Shown: positions 20,523 through 31,041 of the stretch, piece by piece
Layout: the number at the start of each line of letters is the position of its first letter
How positions within the stretch are numbered: position 1 is the stretch's first letter
Assembly (NCBI GenBank): GCA_010015675.1
Contig: ML976998.1
Coordinates: 268,327 to 311,303 of the forward strand
Length of the DNA stretch: 42,977 bases
Direction of reading: 5' to 3'
Source: Byssothecium circinans
Lineage: Eukaryota > Ascomycota > Dothideomycetes > Pleosporales > Massarinaceae
Made by a program: the position numbers and the translations under genes
Notes under the pieces: model-generated
The model's database searches: none
The model's input: the letters and a program-made list of their open reading frames with translations, nothing else
What the model was told of the DNA's origin: nothing

Positions 20523-22190
20523 CTACACTATCCTAAAAATAGGCCACTCATCCCCCCGCTCAACCCACACCCTCCCATACGTCCTCCAAGAATTCTTCCC
20601 CTCAGGCTCTAACCCCGCAAAAGCCCACGCCGCATTCTTCTGCTCCGTGCTGACCCAAAACCCCCCTTTCGGAATCCTCACCTCCCTTAACTTTGCCTCC
20701 GCCGCCGTCGTCAACGTAGCAGCAACAATGCCTTCGAATTTCGCCGGCGCGAGCGTCGCCGAGGTGATGGTTAGTGCTTCGACGGTACCCGTGAAGTCTT
20801 CGGTCAGGGTGGTGACGGTAACGCCGAAGATGCGCAGACGATCCGCGATGTCGGAGAAGGCGCGGGAGAAGACGTACGCTCTGGGGCGTGTGCGTGTTAG
20901 GGTAACCCTAGGCTCGTCTTGATTTGTCGATATAACAGGAACTTGCACAAGCGCGCCCGTCTCCGCCTCGATAAACGTGACATTCTTCTGCACAGTAGAA
21001 GATTGCTGCACAAGCACAATATCCTCCCTGCTCTCTGTAAACGCCTTCCTTCCGTTCACGATGATACTGTGGACAGTGTCAAAGTCCGCGACGGCCGTGT
21101 TGATGATGGTCTCGGCGACGATGAGTTGCGTAGCCACGCGCCGCTGGAAATGCTGCTCCGCGAGACGGATACCGCGCGTTTCGACGAGGAAGGTGAGGGA
21201 TTGGTAGAGCGTCGCGGATTGGTGGGCGGATTGGAGACCGGCTTCTGGTTCCTGGATGGTGATTGTGTTGTTAGGGGTTACATTGGTCGTAAAATACGTC
21301 CTGTGGCGAAGCCCGTATGTTTCCGCCGTCGAGGTAATGGTATCGGCGAAAGCGGTGTTGAGCGCGCGGATGTTGGCATCGACGTTGAGGTTATGGTTCG
21401 CCCCGAGAAGGAGGTCTTGGGCGCGTATGTATTTTCGGGCTACAGGGAGGACGCCGGTGTATTCGTGCGCGTCGACAAAAATGTGCGGGTCGAATGTGGA
21501 TAGGAGGTGCTTGATGTCGCGCGTTTGTTGGCGCTCGAGGACTGCGTGGTCGCGGTTGGGGTCATAGTTGGAGGCGAGGTCGCGCTGAAAGTAGGCTACG
21601 CCGTCGGCATTGTAGCGTGGGAGGATGAGGAAATCAAGCTTTTCGAGCACGTGGTCGGTCCAGGTAGCGTTGTCTGCGAACTTTCCGAGGAGTGCGAGGA
21701 TGCCTTGGTCGCCACCGGGTTCGTCACCATGTGTAGCGCCTTGGAGCCAGATGCGGAGTTTGTCCGTGCGGTTGTTGCCGTTGGAGATGGTGAGGTAAGG
21801 GAGTGAGCGGCCTTCTTCTGTGACGAGGTCTGGAGAGGAGTGGAGGGTTATATATTTGTTGCGACGGGATACATCTTCGACAAACCGTTCTACTCACATT
21901 TTGTAAGTGTATGATCTGAAAGGCAGAACTGACTATCTCAACATCAACATACCCAGTACGTCTTGGGGAGTCGGCCCTGAAGTCGCATTAACCCACGTTC
22001 TATTCGGCACAGTGTCAGGCTGCGCAAAAGCCGGCGAGAGCAAAGTAACGCCTTTGATATCCGGAAAGTTGGCGGCGACTTGCGGTGCGTCGATGACCTT
22101 CAAGTTCTGATTATCCGCGTATCGAGCCCCCAACGCAAAGCTCGCATACAGATGCAGTGTCGTTAGGACGGAGGCTTGTGAGTGTCGCAT
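20523..22190 (-). CDS. Secreted M14 family zinc metallocarboxypeptidase (2 exons)
   Basis: Exons 21953-22190 and 20523-21889 with a 63-nt intron (GTATGT donor, TAG acceptor; an acceptor 3 nt earlier also keeps the frame); 534 aa. A hydrophobic N terminus serves as signal peptide. Zinc ligands are His133 and Glu136 in GATHGDEPGG and His221 in DAHEYTG; the probable catalytic Glu is Glu316 in LVETRG. The C-terminal ~180 residues form an additional beta-rich domain beyond the ~300-aa catalytic core. The M14 family releases C-terminal amino acids, and here it probably acts in extracellular protein breakdown. Residue roles are assigned by motif position, not structure. Confidence 0.88.
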
Positions 22191-22580
22191 CGTGCTGAAG
22201 TTTACACGTGCCGTGCCTCAAATGGCATCTAAGAGCAAAGGTGCATGTGGTTCTTTTTCACCTGAGGTATCAGAATCTGTTCATGCCTGGTCCTTGGAAC
22301 ATCGTCGTTCTTATACTTTGAGTAGCTGTCCGGTAGTACCCCACGCTATCCTTCGGCGTCAGTTCCGCCGTCATCGCCCAGGCAAACTATCTTCTTCGGA
22401 CGCAAGGGTCTGTCGATGTCGTGCTAAAACTTTAAGTAAACGCAAGTTCGCAGTTGCGACCTGCCGAAAAGAGTGTGAATCTCCTCCCATGTTATGCCGT
22501 AATGCGATATTGGTTCCAGTTATTCGAGCTTCGTAAGACTCTTGGCGAATGGCGTGCGGTGAGAGTATGTTTACTCCAAG

Positions 22581-22688
22581 GGTGACTTTTTAAAACTATT
22601 GCAGTCACGTGCGCTGCAATTTGTATTAGAAGCCTGTCGCTGACTTGTCAGAACCGGAATGCAAATTAGAATAGTTTTGAAAGTCACC
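22581..22688. repeat. Inverted-repeat element, MITE-like
   Basis: Arms 22581-22600 and 22670-22688 are inverted repeats of ~19-20 bp (GGTGACTTTYNAAAACTATT type, 1-2 differences) around ~70 bp that contain a CACGTG core. The total of ~108 bp fits a small non-autonomous DNA element. It lies ~390 bp upstream of the carboxypeptidase start. Confidence 0.5.
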
Positions 22689-22919
22689 TGGTGCCTGTTC
22701 TGCTTAGCACCAAGCTAGCCTGTATACACATGTGCAGATATACACCTTATATTATGGAAGCTTCCCTAGTCCTATTGTTGGAGAAGATACTTATCACTCC
22801 AACGGACTCAGGCCGAATATCTCCTTCTTAGGCGTCTCCCACATATCCCTCGCCGCAATAGCATCTCGAAGCACTCCACTCTACAAGTTATTAAACCGTA
22901 TTTTGTTCATCAGGTGACG

Positions 22920-23430
22920 TACGCATTTCAACTTCTTAACTCCGTGCCAACCATCCATTGCGTACACGAAGGCGCAGACCAGCAACTTTCCTTTCTCCGG
23001 GGGCTCTCTCCATTGAACAGTTCGAAGTTCCGAATGTAGTTTGTGGACCCCATCTCCTCCTCTACACACTCCAACGTCTGAGCCGTTAATCTTATTAATC
23101 TCGCCGGTAAGGTAGGCAATCGTCCCAGTTTCCGCTAACATCAGCGAGATGGGCGATGAAGCTCGCCACATATTCGTCCGCTTTCATCTTCTCCTGCTCA
23201 GAATAGAAGAGCACGGCGGGTGCGATAGCAGAGACGACGGTTTTGAGGTCAATAATGCTTCTGTCTTGGGGCCTCCGAGTCTGCATGCGTCGGTTGAGCA
23301 GCGGTGGCAATCTCAGGCGAGGAATTTGTCGAGTGACTCTCTCCCGCTCCTTTGATCCTAGCGAACCGTAGTCTGTGAATGCTTCCAGAGGCAGAAGTCC
23401 AACGACTTCTTGATAGATGAGACCGCGGAA
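22920..23430 (-). pseudogene. Decayed or unresolved gene of unknown function
   Basis: On the minus strand a stop-free frame from about 23430 to 23095 encodes a protein-like stretch beginning TFRGLIYQEVVGLLPLEAF and containing SAIAPAVLFYSEQEKMKADE. The start resembles the (LP)xxLRxxIY opening common in fungal F-box-like hypothetical proteins. A stop lies immediately upstream, with no clear Met or acceptor. Below 23095 the protein-like signal moves to other frames (a stretch with LVCAFVYAMDGWHGVKK). This fits a gene with frameshifts or an unusual intron pattern. It is not recognised as a named family. Confidence 0.35.
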
Positions 23431-23887
23431 GGTTTATGTGCAAAGTCGGTCAGTTCTAATGGACGCGGGATGATGCAAAGGCCAGCATACGTTAGTTTCC
23501 AGATGTGTTGGCAACGAGATCGAGGTCCGACGCAACGAGCTGTGACGGTTTCAGTCGACCAACAAGCCGTCGATGAAGCGAGCTGGCCGTCTTCAGCACG
23601 ATGGACTATGATAGGCGATGATAGACTAGTTTATCGTGGTGGTGAAGGTCAAGGTGCGTCCCAGAAGCTTCTACAACTTCCACAGCACAAAGTCTTGGCA
23701 GAACTGGCCAATCAGAGCCGCTCGGCCATGGCTTCATCCGTGCATCATCGCCTTGCCCATCGTTTTCTCTTACACCACCACAAACACACTTGAACGCCTT
23801 CCACGCCCTTACAAACATCAATTACTGTCACCGACACACAAAGCAATATATAACGTTCGACTGCCTCAATACGACTGCTGGCCCCTC

Positions 23888-24668
23888 ATGGCCACCCGAC
23901 ACGTTCACCACACGCAACTCCACGGCTCCTGCGCCTGCGGGCGGAACCGCTACACGGTCGACATCCCCCAGAGGCAGACCCAGCTCGCCGAAGTACGCTA
24001 TGACAACACTTCGGCCTCCCGTATGCCACCCTATCCCTCCCCTCACCCGCCTTAATCAGCACAACTGACGACCTATAGGCCACCACTTGGCAAGCCCCCT
24101 CACCCTCTGGCTGCGCGTGCCCCTCCCCTGGTACGCCTCGGCCACGTTTGCGCAGTTCCCCGACGAAGAGCGCACCAGCATCATGCGCACCTTCGTCTCG
24201 CCCTTTGCCTCAGACACGCGTCGCCAGTTCTGCGGCTACTGCGGCACCCAGCTCACGTCGTGGCACGAACGCACGCGCGACGACTCGGAGCACATCTGCC
24301 TAACCGTCGGCAGCCTGCTGGACGAGGACCAGGCGCTGCTGGGCCAGCTGGGGTACTTGCCCGGTGGGGACAGCAGCGATGAGGAGACACATGCTGCAGG
24401 TCCGTCGCGTCAGTCGCAGCTACAGACGCAGCCTCGCACTGTGATGGCACGGGGCGCGCCTTGGTTTGAAGAGATGGTGGAGCACACGCGCCTGGGGCGC
24501 TTCAAGCAGCAGCGCGGCGGACACACGTCGTGGGATGGCAATGCGAAGGTGGAGTGGGAAGTCATGGAATGGACAGAGGGCGATGATGCGGATGATGAGG
24601 GGACAGCGCCCGGGAAGCGGAAGCTGGTGGCTATCGAGAGCGAGGACACCGAGATGCGGAATTCGTAA
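23888..24668 (+). CDS. GFA/CENP-V-type zinc domain protein (2 exons)
   Basis: Exons 23888-24020 and 24079-24668 with a 58-nt intron (GTATGC donor, CTGAC branch point, TATAG acceptor); 240 aa. The Cys motifs are CAC-G in HGSCACGRNRY near residue 18 and FCGYCGTQL in exon 2, as in the glutathione-dependent formaldehyde-activating (GFA)/CENP-V fold that binds zinc. Between them comes a conserved LRVPLPWYASATFAQFP segment. The C-terminal third is acidic and hydrophilic and ends in a Lys-Arg-Lys patch. Fungal members are uncharacterised; the GFA name does not establish formaldehyde activity. The start was chosen at the Met just before the first Cys pair. Confidence 0.85.
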
Positions 24669-25540
24669 GTGGATGCATGTATGGTACTGGATATGAATAG
24701 ACAGGAGCTCACGCTGCGCGAGGAAAAAACTACGGTAATGGGAGGCATTCAGCAGCGTCGGGATGATGCGAGCTTCTGCCGGTACAACGGAATGGCTGTA
24801 TGAACAGAGTCGGTGGGGATGTAACATAAATTCAGCTGAATTAGGGTAGTTGTTCCAAACCTCTTCCTCGCCGCGGTATTTTTTACGACGAAAGCTTCCC
24901 CGAGAAGAACCAGCACACGTGTAATGATTCTTCACTAGCACCCGTAGCACCAGGCGAAAGAGTGGACACGCAAGAAGCTCCCCCGTACTCGGACCAGTAC
25001 ACCATCATCGCCACTTCCTCGCGCCTCCGCACTCCACGGTAGCTCCTTCCCATCTACCCGATAGCAGTTCTCAGCGGAGAGGGTTGAGATGCCGCCTCTT
25101 GGCTAGGTCAACATATGGCGGTTCCCACTTGCGATCTACCATAGATATCATTACCCTGACTTGTTTTGACTATATCTTGTAATATTGCATGGCGAAGGAC
25201 TTGCATGATTTGCTTCTTTCTCTTTCTCCTTCTTGCCTCCCTTTGTTTCTTCCCTTTCTTGAATGTCCTGATTCACTACCCAGGTACCGCACCAGGCTCG
25301 AGTCCGGCATGTGCATTTAGAGGAAAGGAAGCCGTGCCTGACGTGCCAGGCATGTGCGAGATGTCATAACCATGAAATGAAATAGAATTGTGAATCGTAC
25401 CTCTCTGTATAATACTCCTGTCGCTGGTCGGATACGATGGGTTGGTTTTCTGATGGTGATGTGAGACACTACTAAACATAAAAGAGGATATTGCAAAGGA
25501 GACTGGCAAGGATGCAAGAGCTCATTTAATACCAGTTGAA
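24669..25540. other. Intergenic region without a supported gene
   Basis: 3' flank of the GFA-domain gene and 3' flank of the hypothetical gene downstream. There is a pyrimidine-rich stretch at about 25206-25262. No frame has recognisable features. Confidence 0.4.
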
Positions 25541-25667
25541 CTATTTACCTTCCGTGCCCCCAATGCAACAACTCACTCCATCCCCCGACCCTCCGCAGCC
25601 ATAACCCACGGCGTCCCTCGCCCATTGGACTTCCCTCCTTCTTCCTCCTCCAAGTCCGCAGTTCCCT

Positions 25668-25698
<31 letters not shown>

Positions 25699-27178
25699 CA
25701 ACAAATCCCTCATCATCCACAATACTCTCNNNNNNNNNNCCATAACCCACGGCGTCCCTCGCCCATTGGACTTCCCCCACTCTCACCTCCCCAAAACAGC
25801 TCTTCCCCCCATCCCTCCTCGCCCCCCCCAACCCCGCAACAACAAATCCCTCATCATCCACAATACTCTCATCGGCATCTTCCCCCTCAGCATACCACTC
25901 CCGGACATTCCACCCCCCTCCTTCCTCACCACCACCTTCCTCAGCGCTCTTCTGAGCCTCTTCCCAGTCCTCCCACTCCACCGAGCACCAGCTCGTTTCC
26001 ACCTTGTCATAATAACGCGGTGACGCCCACGCTTGGGGCGTGTACATTGCGTTCGTCCGGTGGAAGGTATCTCGTGGTCGTTTGGTGGGTGCCGAACTGA
26101 CCTCGCTGTGGGGTCTGAGTTCTCGCTCTGCTGGAGAAGAATCGGGATCGGGTATGATTTCCGCTAAGTCGTGGAATGTTAGGGACTTCGTGGGCCTGGG
26201 TTTTGATGGCTGGGAAGTAGCGCGGCGGAGGATGGAGGAGTGGCTGGCTAGTCGAGATGGCGGCGCGATGGTTGCGAGATCAGGAGCTGCCTCCTCTTTG
26301 GTAGCTTCCGGCACTGCGAGGTTCTCACCTCCTGATAAGGCGAGAAATTCTACAAGGCCACCGTCGTCCGTGTTAGGATGAGGAATGTTTACCTCTTCGT
26401 CGGTCCGGGCTGGTTCTTCCGAAGACTGCTCCAAGCATTCATTGGCGCGAAGTCTTTGGTGATCTTCAGGTAGGTAGAGCCGCAAGTCTTCTTCGCCACT
26501 CTGCCCACCAGTAGAGACCTCTCTCTGGACATCTGGCGAGCCACTGCCTTCCTCTATATCTTGGTGCTCGTCCGCCACTAGCCTGACACCAGGTAAATTC
26601 ATGAGTCCCTCCTTGTCACTCTCCCAGATGGCAATGGCCTGTTCCATCAACGCCCTGCTGCGCCCATCAAGCTCCGGCTTGTCCGTCGCAGGCCTCTCCA
26701 GTATCGACTCGTAGATGGTGATCCAGCGGAACATAGCAATTTTGAGCTTGCGCCATTCCTTGGTATGTGCCAAGTGTGACCTGGCGAAGTCTTTGTCGGT
26801 GTCTGTTGCAGAGGTCTGGTACGACTGCATGATGCCGCCTCGCTTTCTGAACCAGCTTCGGCAAGTGCGAATCCTCTCGGTGATGCGGGAGATCTTGCAA
26901 GGTGGGCAAACACCGAACTCCTTGTCGATACCGTAGCTATTGTCCATCGAGGACTTGAAGTCCTTGGGAATGTTGTGCGTGCAGGTGTTGAAAGTCATTA
27001 CTGCGGGGAAGTTCATCTGCGAGTTGTCCATATCTGGAACCGTGCGGTTCGGCTTGTATACGAGTAGGAGCGGAGTGCTTCGATCTGGGGGTGGTGCGCC
27101 TGCCAGTGTAAAGCGAGGATTCGGATTCGAGCAGAACTGGAGCGTTTGTGTGGGTATTGGATCTGCCGCTCTGATGTG
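25541..27178 (-). CDS. Hypothetical protein, C-terminal part disrupted by an assembly gap, 5' end unresolved
   Basis: The main frame runs from the Met at 27031. The protein-like reading continues upstream in the same frame to 27178, just after a CTCTAG that could be an acceptor, encoding a segment with PRFTLAGAPPPDRSTPLLL and VYKPNRTVPD; another frame just upstream encodes a signal-peptide-like stretch (EIILLAAALAHQ). The N-terminal region thus looks secreted and Cys-containing (CPPC near residue 42 of the 27031 start). The middle is Glu/Ser-rich and low-complexity. The C-terminal part crosses 10 Ns at 25730-25739 flanked by duplicated sequence, so its true end is not known. No family is recognised. 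Confidence 0.6.
25599..25870. repeat. Duplicated flanks around an N gap with a 29-C run
   Basis: The 37-bp stretch 25599-25635 recurs exactly at 25740-25776, and the 33-bp stretch 25697-25729 recurs exactly at 25838-25870. Both pairs are 141 bp apart, with the 10-N gap at 25730-25739 between them. Sequence between the matching blocks differs, and copy one contains a run of 29 C (25668-25696). This fits two overlapping contig ends that were scaffolded but not merged, more than a biological tandem repeat. Confidence 0.85.
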
Positions 27179-27560
27179 CTAGAGCTGCGGCAAGCAGTAT
27201 AATTTCAGCGTAGGCGCGGAGGGCTCGATACAGCCGAGGAAACCCGATTGCTGTCGAAGGAGGGTCTGATAGTCGAAGGCTGCAAATATTTGCTTTGACG
27301 GTGGTGCTAGACTGGAAACAGGATGAATCAGAGGTTATAGTATATAACGCTGGAAAACTAAGCAACATAATTAGCGGCGACGCTTATGTCTGTGCGAGTG
27401 AGTGTATGAGCGCGTTAGCGTTGCTGTCTTAGAAAAACAATTGAGTGACTGGCAAGGATAGACGATGTATAAGTAGGGTCTGGAATTGTTTGCCTGCAAA
27501 CGGGACGTCACTTAACTGATGAGGTACGATGTGCATCTGTGTTTCCCAACAACCGACCTC

Positions 27561-28597
27561 CTATGCTCTCCTTTTGTTCTCCTGACTCCCCGCTATGATA
27601 TCCCAGTCCTCGATAGTGAACTCGCACACATCGCTTGCACCGATGCATTTCAAGTCGCTCTCTTTCTCTACTTCCCCTGCAAAGCTTCGGAATGTGATGC
27701 CGGTCGCAGTAATCATGTTTTGACCCTTCTCTACGAGCACTGCGTGCTTTGCGGGCCCGCTGATGGTGATATCGGTAAATGAACCATTTGTGACCTCCAC
27801 AGGATAAGGATGACCATCTCCAGAGCCAGGTGAGAAGGTCACGACGTTCATACTGCCGATTGCTTTCACGCTCTTGACGAAGACGTTGCGGATCGATTCT
27901 AGTTCCGTGCCGCGTGGAAACCGGAGCTCGACCCCACTTTATGAGGCTCCAGTTGTAGTGACACATGTCGACTCTTCAACTTGCACGTTTGAAGAGTTTC
28001 GTAAGATCGAGACGCAAGTCCAGTGGCGCGGATGTTGTTGTTCTATACGTACATATGCTGCGCTTGTTCAACCAGATAGGCAGTCGTTGCGACATCTTGA
28101 AATTTGATGCCATAGAAGCGAACAGCCGAGCTTGCAGGGTGGATGTAGAATGCAATGCCGGGAACGTTCTTAATTTGGAGATATGGGACGTGAATTTGGC
28201 GACTTGCATCACTGATATTGAATAGCTTCGGCGCGTTTGCGGGCAAGGTTCCTTTACCGCTCTATCTAAACTTGTTAGCATTGATAATATTGATGTTTTT
28301 GTCACTGGTTATGATCGCCGCGGCGGTCTTGGATGCTTATGACAGAGGTCAGAGTTTTCCAGGACTCCCAGTTGGACGAGATGAGGATGACATCCATCTG
28401 GAACCCACACGCTTGACAAGCAGAAAGGTCGAGTGGCGAGTGGATGTTGAATGTCTGCAAGCCTTCAGTGCTTCGTTAATTGCGTGTGCGTCGTCTTTTG
28501 AGGGGTCGTTGAGTGATTGAAGGGTGCACATTACGCGTCTATAGATGCTTGAAGAGGCGGTAAGTCGTACTAATTGGGGGAGTAGGGCCAACTTCAT
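27561..28597 (-). pseudogene. GH28 / pectin-lyase-fold (right-handed beta-helix) pseudogene
   Basis: Fragments in order on the minus strand are: DPSKDDAHAINEALKACRHS, the usual N-terminal signature of fungal GH28-like proteins; NIHSPLDLSACQACGFQMD; ISIQD and NINIINANK-like traces; NAPKLFNISDASRQIHVPYL; VRFYGIKFQDVATTAYLVEQ; and GVELRFPRGTELESIRNVFV, then beta-helix repeats to a stop at 27561. They lie in different frames. An in-frame TAA at 27939-27941 interrupts TTTGAS/SGVELRF, and one base change from CAA (CpA to TpA) would explain it. The GH28 catalytic motifs (NTD, DD, GHG) were not found. It was probably once a secreted pectinase-like protein and is now inactive. Confidence 0.7.
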
Positions 28598-29421
28598 CTT
28601 GGTGTTGGTTCCTGGCTATGTTGAAAAATTGTCAGTGGATCCAGGCTCGACGGCGGGAGGCCGTTATATAGTTGACAATTGGCGCAGGTACTTGCTCAGT
28701 ATTACTTATACAAAAGCTAGTGACGACACATTCGAAATACGGAAGGTATGTATTCTATAAAAGGAGTGATCTGTAATGCTGAGTGGAACCCGTTAGAATG
28801 CATCCACTCGTATGCAATTAAGATAATAGCATCGCAGTGCATCCGAACGATATAAAGTGGCAGGCTAAACTGCAACTTAGAGGAATAGCGGCGCGGTCGC
28901 TCTGTCGTTGGCGGAAAATGCTGCCGACCGCGTCGCTAGAGGATGCGGTTGGACGCGTATCAACGCAAGCTCGAACGCATTTTCGACCTGAGAAGTTCGC
29001 AAAAATGCCCACTCTCTGCTGTGGGTATTGCCGTGGGTATCTCGGGTTTGGTAGAATCAATTCCTTGAATGACTTAATATCAGCAGCAGCGTGAAGACGT
29101 GCCTGGAACAAGCGACGGGGGATCGTTGGGGCATGGCGATGAAAGGCTGCTTGATAAGGGGTGAGACGTTGACAAGCAGGTATCAACTCTATCAAGAAGA
29201 GATGAAGCGGAAGAAGAGACAGGTCGTGGTGTCGTGTTCGTCGGCTCTTCGGCGCAAGAAAGAAGCGACGATGACGTATGTTTGCTTGGCAGAAGCTCCA
29301 GATGCCAGAGCTTGATCATCACGTGATACTGCAACACCATATTCGGCATCGCTCGTTATCGACACAGCTGCACCAATAATACCCTCCTCTCATTTCACGG
29401 ATTACGCCAATTGCTTGCACA
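28598..29421. other. Intergenic region upstream of mcr1
   Basis: No supported gene; a 125-aa minus-strand frame at 28818-29195 has no protein-like features I trust. A TCACGTGA palindrome at about 29319-29326, roughly 100 bp before the mcr1 start, is a plausible E-box promoter site. Confidence 0.4.
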
Positions 29422-30550
29422 ATGTTCGCCCGACAGGTTTTCAGACCAGCCAACGCGCTGCAACGGGTATGTCTGCCTTCCATAGTATATTTGTAGGTGA
29501 TATTATAAATCACAACTAACAGCCCACCAGCAAGTGCGCCGTTACGCGACCGAAGCCCCCAAGAGCGGCGGGAACAATGGCCTTCTCTACACCGGTGTCG
29601 CCCTCGCCGCTCTTTCTGGCGGCTACTTTTACATGCGACGAGGGGACAGAGATGCGGCGCCTCCTTCCAAAGAGGCCCAGAAGGTGCCCGAGTCCACCGG
29701 AGCGCCTGCAAAGGCTGCCTTCACCGGCGGCGAGCAGGGCTTCCTGTCGCTGAAGCTTGAAAAGTCGGAGATTTTGAACCACAACACCAAGAAGCTTACC
29801 TTCTCTCTGCCCGAGCCGGACATGGATAGCGGACTGTCGGTTGCCTCCGCCGTCATCACCAAGTACAAGGGCCCCGAGATGGAAAAGCCCGTCATTCGAC
29901 CATACACACCCACGAGCGATGTTGGTGAGTCGCCTATACCTATGAACGCATTTGAATTGCCCGTCTAATGCGCTGCAGACCAAAAGGGCAGTGTCGAGTT
30001 TATCGTTAAAAAGTACCCCAACGGCCCCATGTCGACCCACATCCACGACCTTGAAGTCGGCCAGCGTCTGGACATCAAGGGCCCCATCCCTAAATACCAA
30101 TGGTCTCCGAATAAACACGAACACGTTGCCATGATTGCGGGAGGCACCGGCATCACGCCCATGTGGCAGGTCGCCAACGCCATCTTCAAAAACCCGGAGG
30201 ACAAGACCAAGGTGACGCTCATCTTCGGCAACGTCTCGGAAGAAGATATCCTGCTGAAGAAGGAATTCGAGCACCTTGAGAACACATACCCGCAGCGTTT
30301 CCGCGCCTTCTACGTGCTGGACAACCCGCCCGAGCAGTGGCAGGGCGGCAAGGGCTATGTCACCAAGGAACTCCTCAAGACGGTGCTGCCCGAGCCGAAG
30401 GAGGGCGATAAAATCAAGGTTTTTGTGTGCGGTCCGCCGGGTCTGTACAAAGCTGTCAGCGGCGGAAAGAAGAGCCCGCAGGACCAGGGCGATCTTACGG
30501 GGTATCTGAAGGAGCTTGGGTACAGCAAGGACCAAGTGTACAAGTTCTAG
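29422..30550 (+). CDS. mcr1: Mitochondrial NADH-cytochrome b5 reductase (3 exons)
   Basis: Exons 29422-29466, 29531-29924 and 29979-30550; introns of 64 and 54 nt; 336 aa, the usual size for fungal Mcr1. The first exon encodes only a 15-residue Arg-containing presequence ([15 protein letters not shown]), followed by [10 protein letters not shown], a typical mitochondrial targeting/cleavage region, and a single membrane helix around 31-50. The FAD-binding motif is RPYTPTSD, split from its following residues by intron 2. The NADH-binding motifs are [10 protein letters not shown] and CGPPG. The enzyme passes electrons from NADH to cytochrome b5-type acceptors and supports sterol synthesis and oxidative-stress defence at the outer membrane/intermembrane space. 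Confidence 0.96.
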
Positions 30551-31041
30551 GGGACTGTGCCTTTACATATCTGTACGATACGGCTTGATAGACCTAGATT
30601 TGAGCGAATGCACTGGACGCCGTCTTATCAACAAAGTCGTTTTCGGAACAGAAAGGATATGATGCCCTACCTCCCAACAAAGCCCGATAACTCCCAGCGC
30701 ACATCGACCTCATCGTCATTCTATAAAGGTAATCATGTTTAAGCACTACACGTGATTGAGCTTCGTGACGCTTATTCCAGCCGTTCCCGCGCTAGCCATC
30801 TGATCCATCGCCCGGCTGTCAATCCCGAGGGTAAATCAAGGCGACGCTATCTTACACCTGCATTACTAGTGTTCCGAGGCACACCGATTCAACCGACGTT
30901 GTGTTGATGTTTATGATCGTGCGTTACATCTCCCAAGGTCATGTCCCTTGGAAACACTTGGCTTTACCAATACCACAAACCACAGCACAGCACTCCACAC
31001 CCAAAAGAAAAGAGATAGTCTAGTAATAGTACGATTCAGCC
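30551..31041. other. Intergenic region upstream of the membrane protein gene
   Basis: No gene seen. It is the 3' flank of mcr1 and the promoter region of the next plus-strand gene, with one CACGTG core near 30749. Confidence 0.4.

Noticed and set aside
20919..21806. Plus-strand frames opposite the carboxypeptidase
   Set aside because: Shadows of the M14 coding sequence; the zinc-binding motifs are on the minus strand.
21889..21953. Apparent frameshift in the carboxypeptidase near 21890
   Set aside because: Using the acceptor at 21890-21891 instead of the nearer CAG restores one frame throughout (535 codons including stop), so no lesion is needed.
29516..30535. 339-codon minus-strand frame opposite mcr1
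   Set aside because: Antisense of a GC-biased, well-recognised reductase gene and it runs across its introns.
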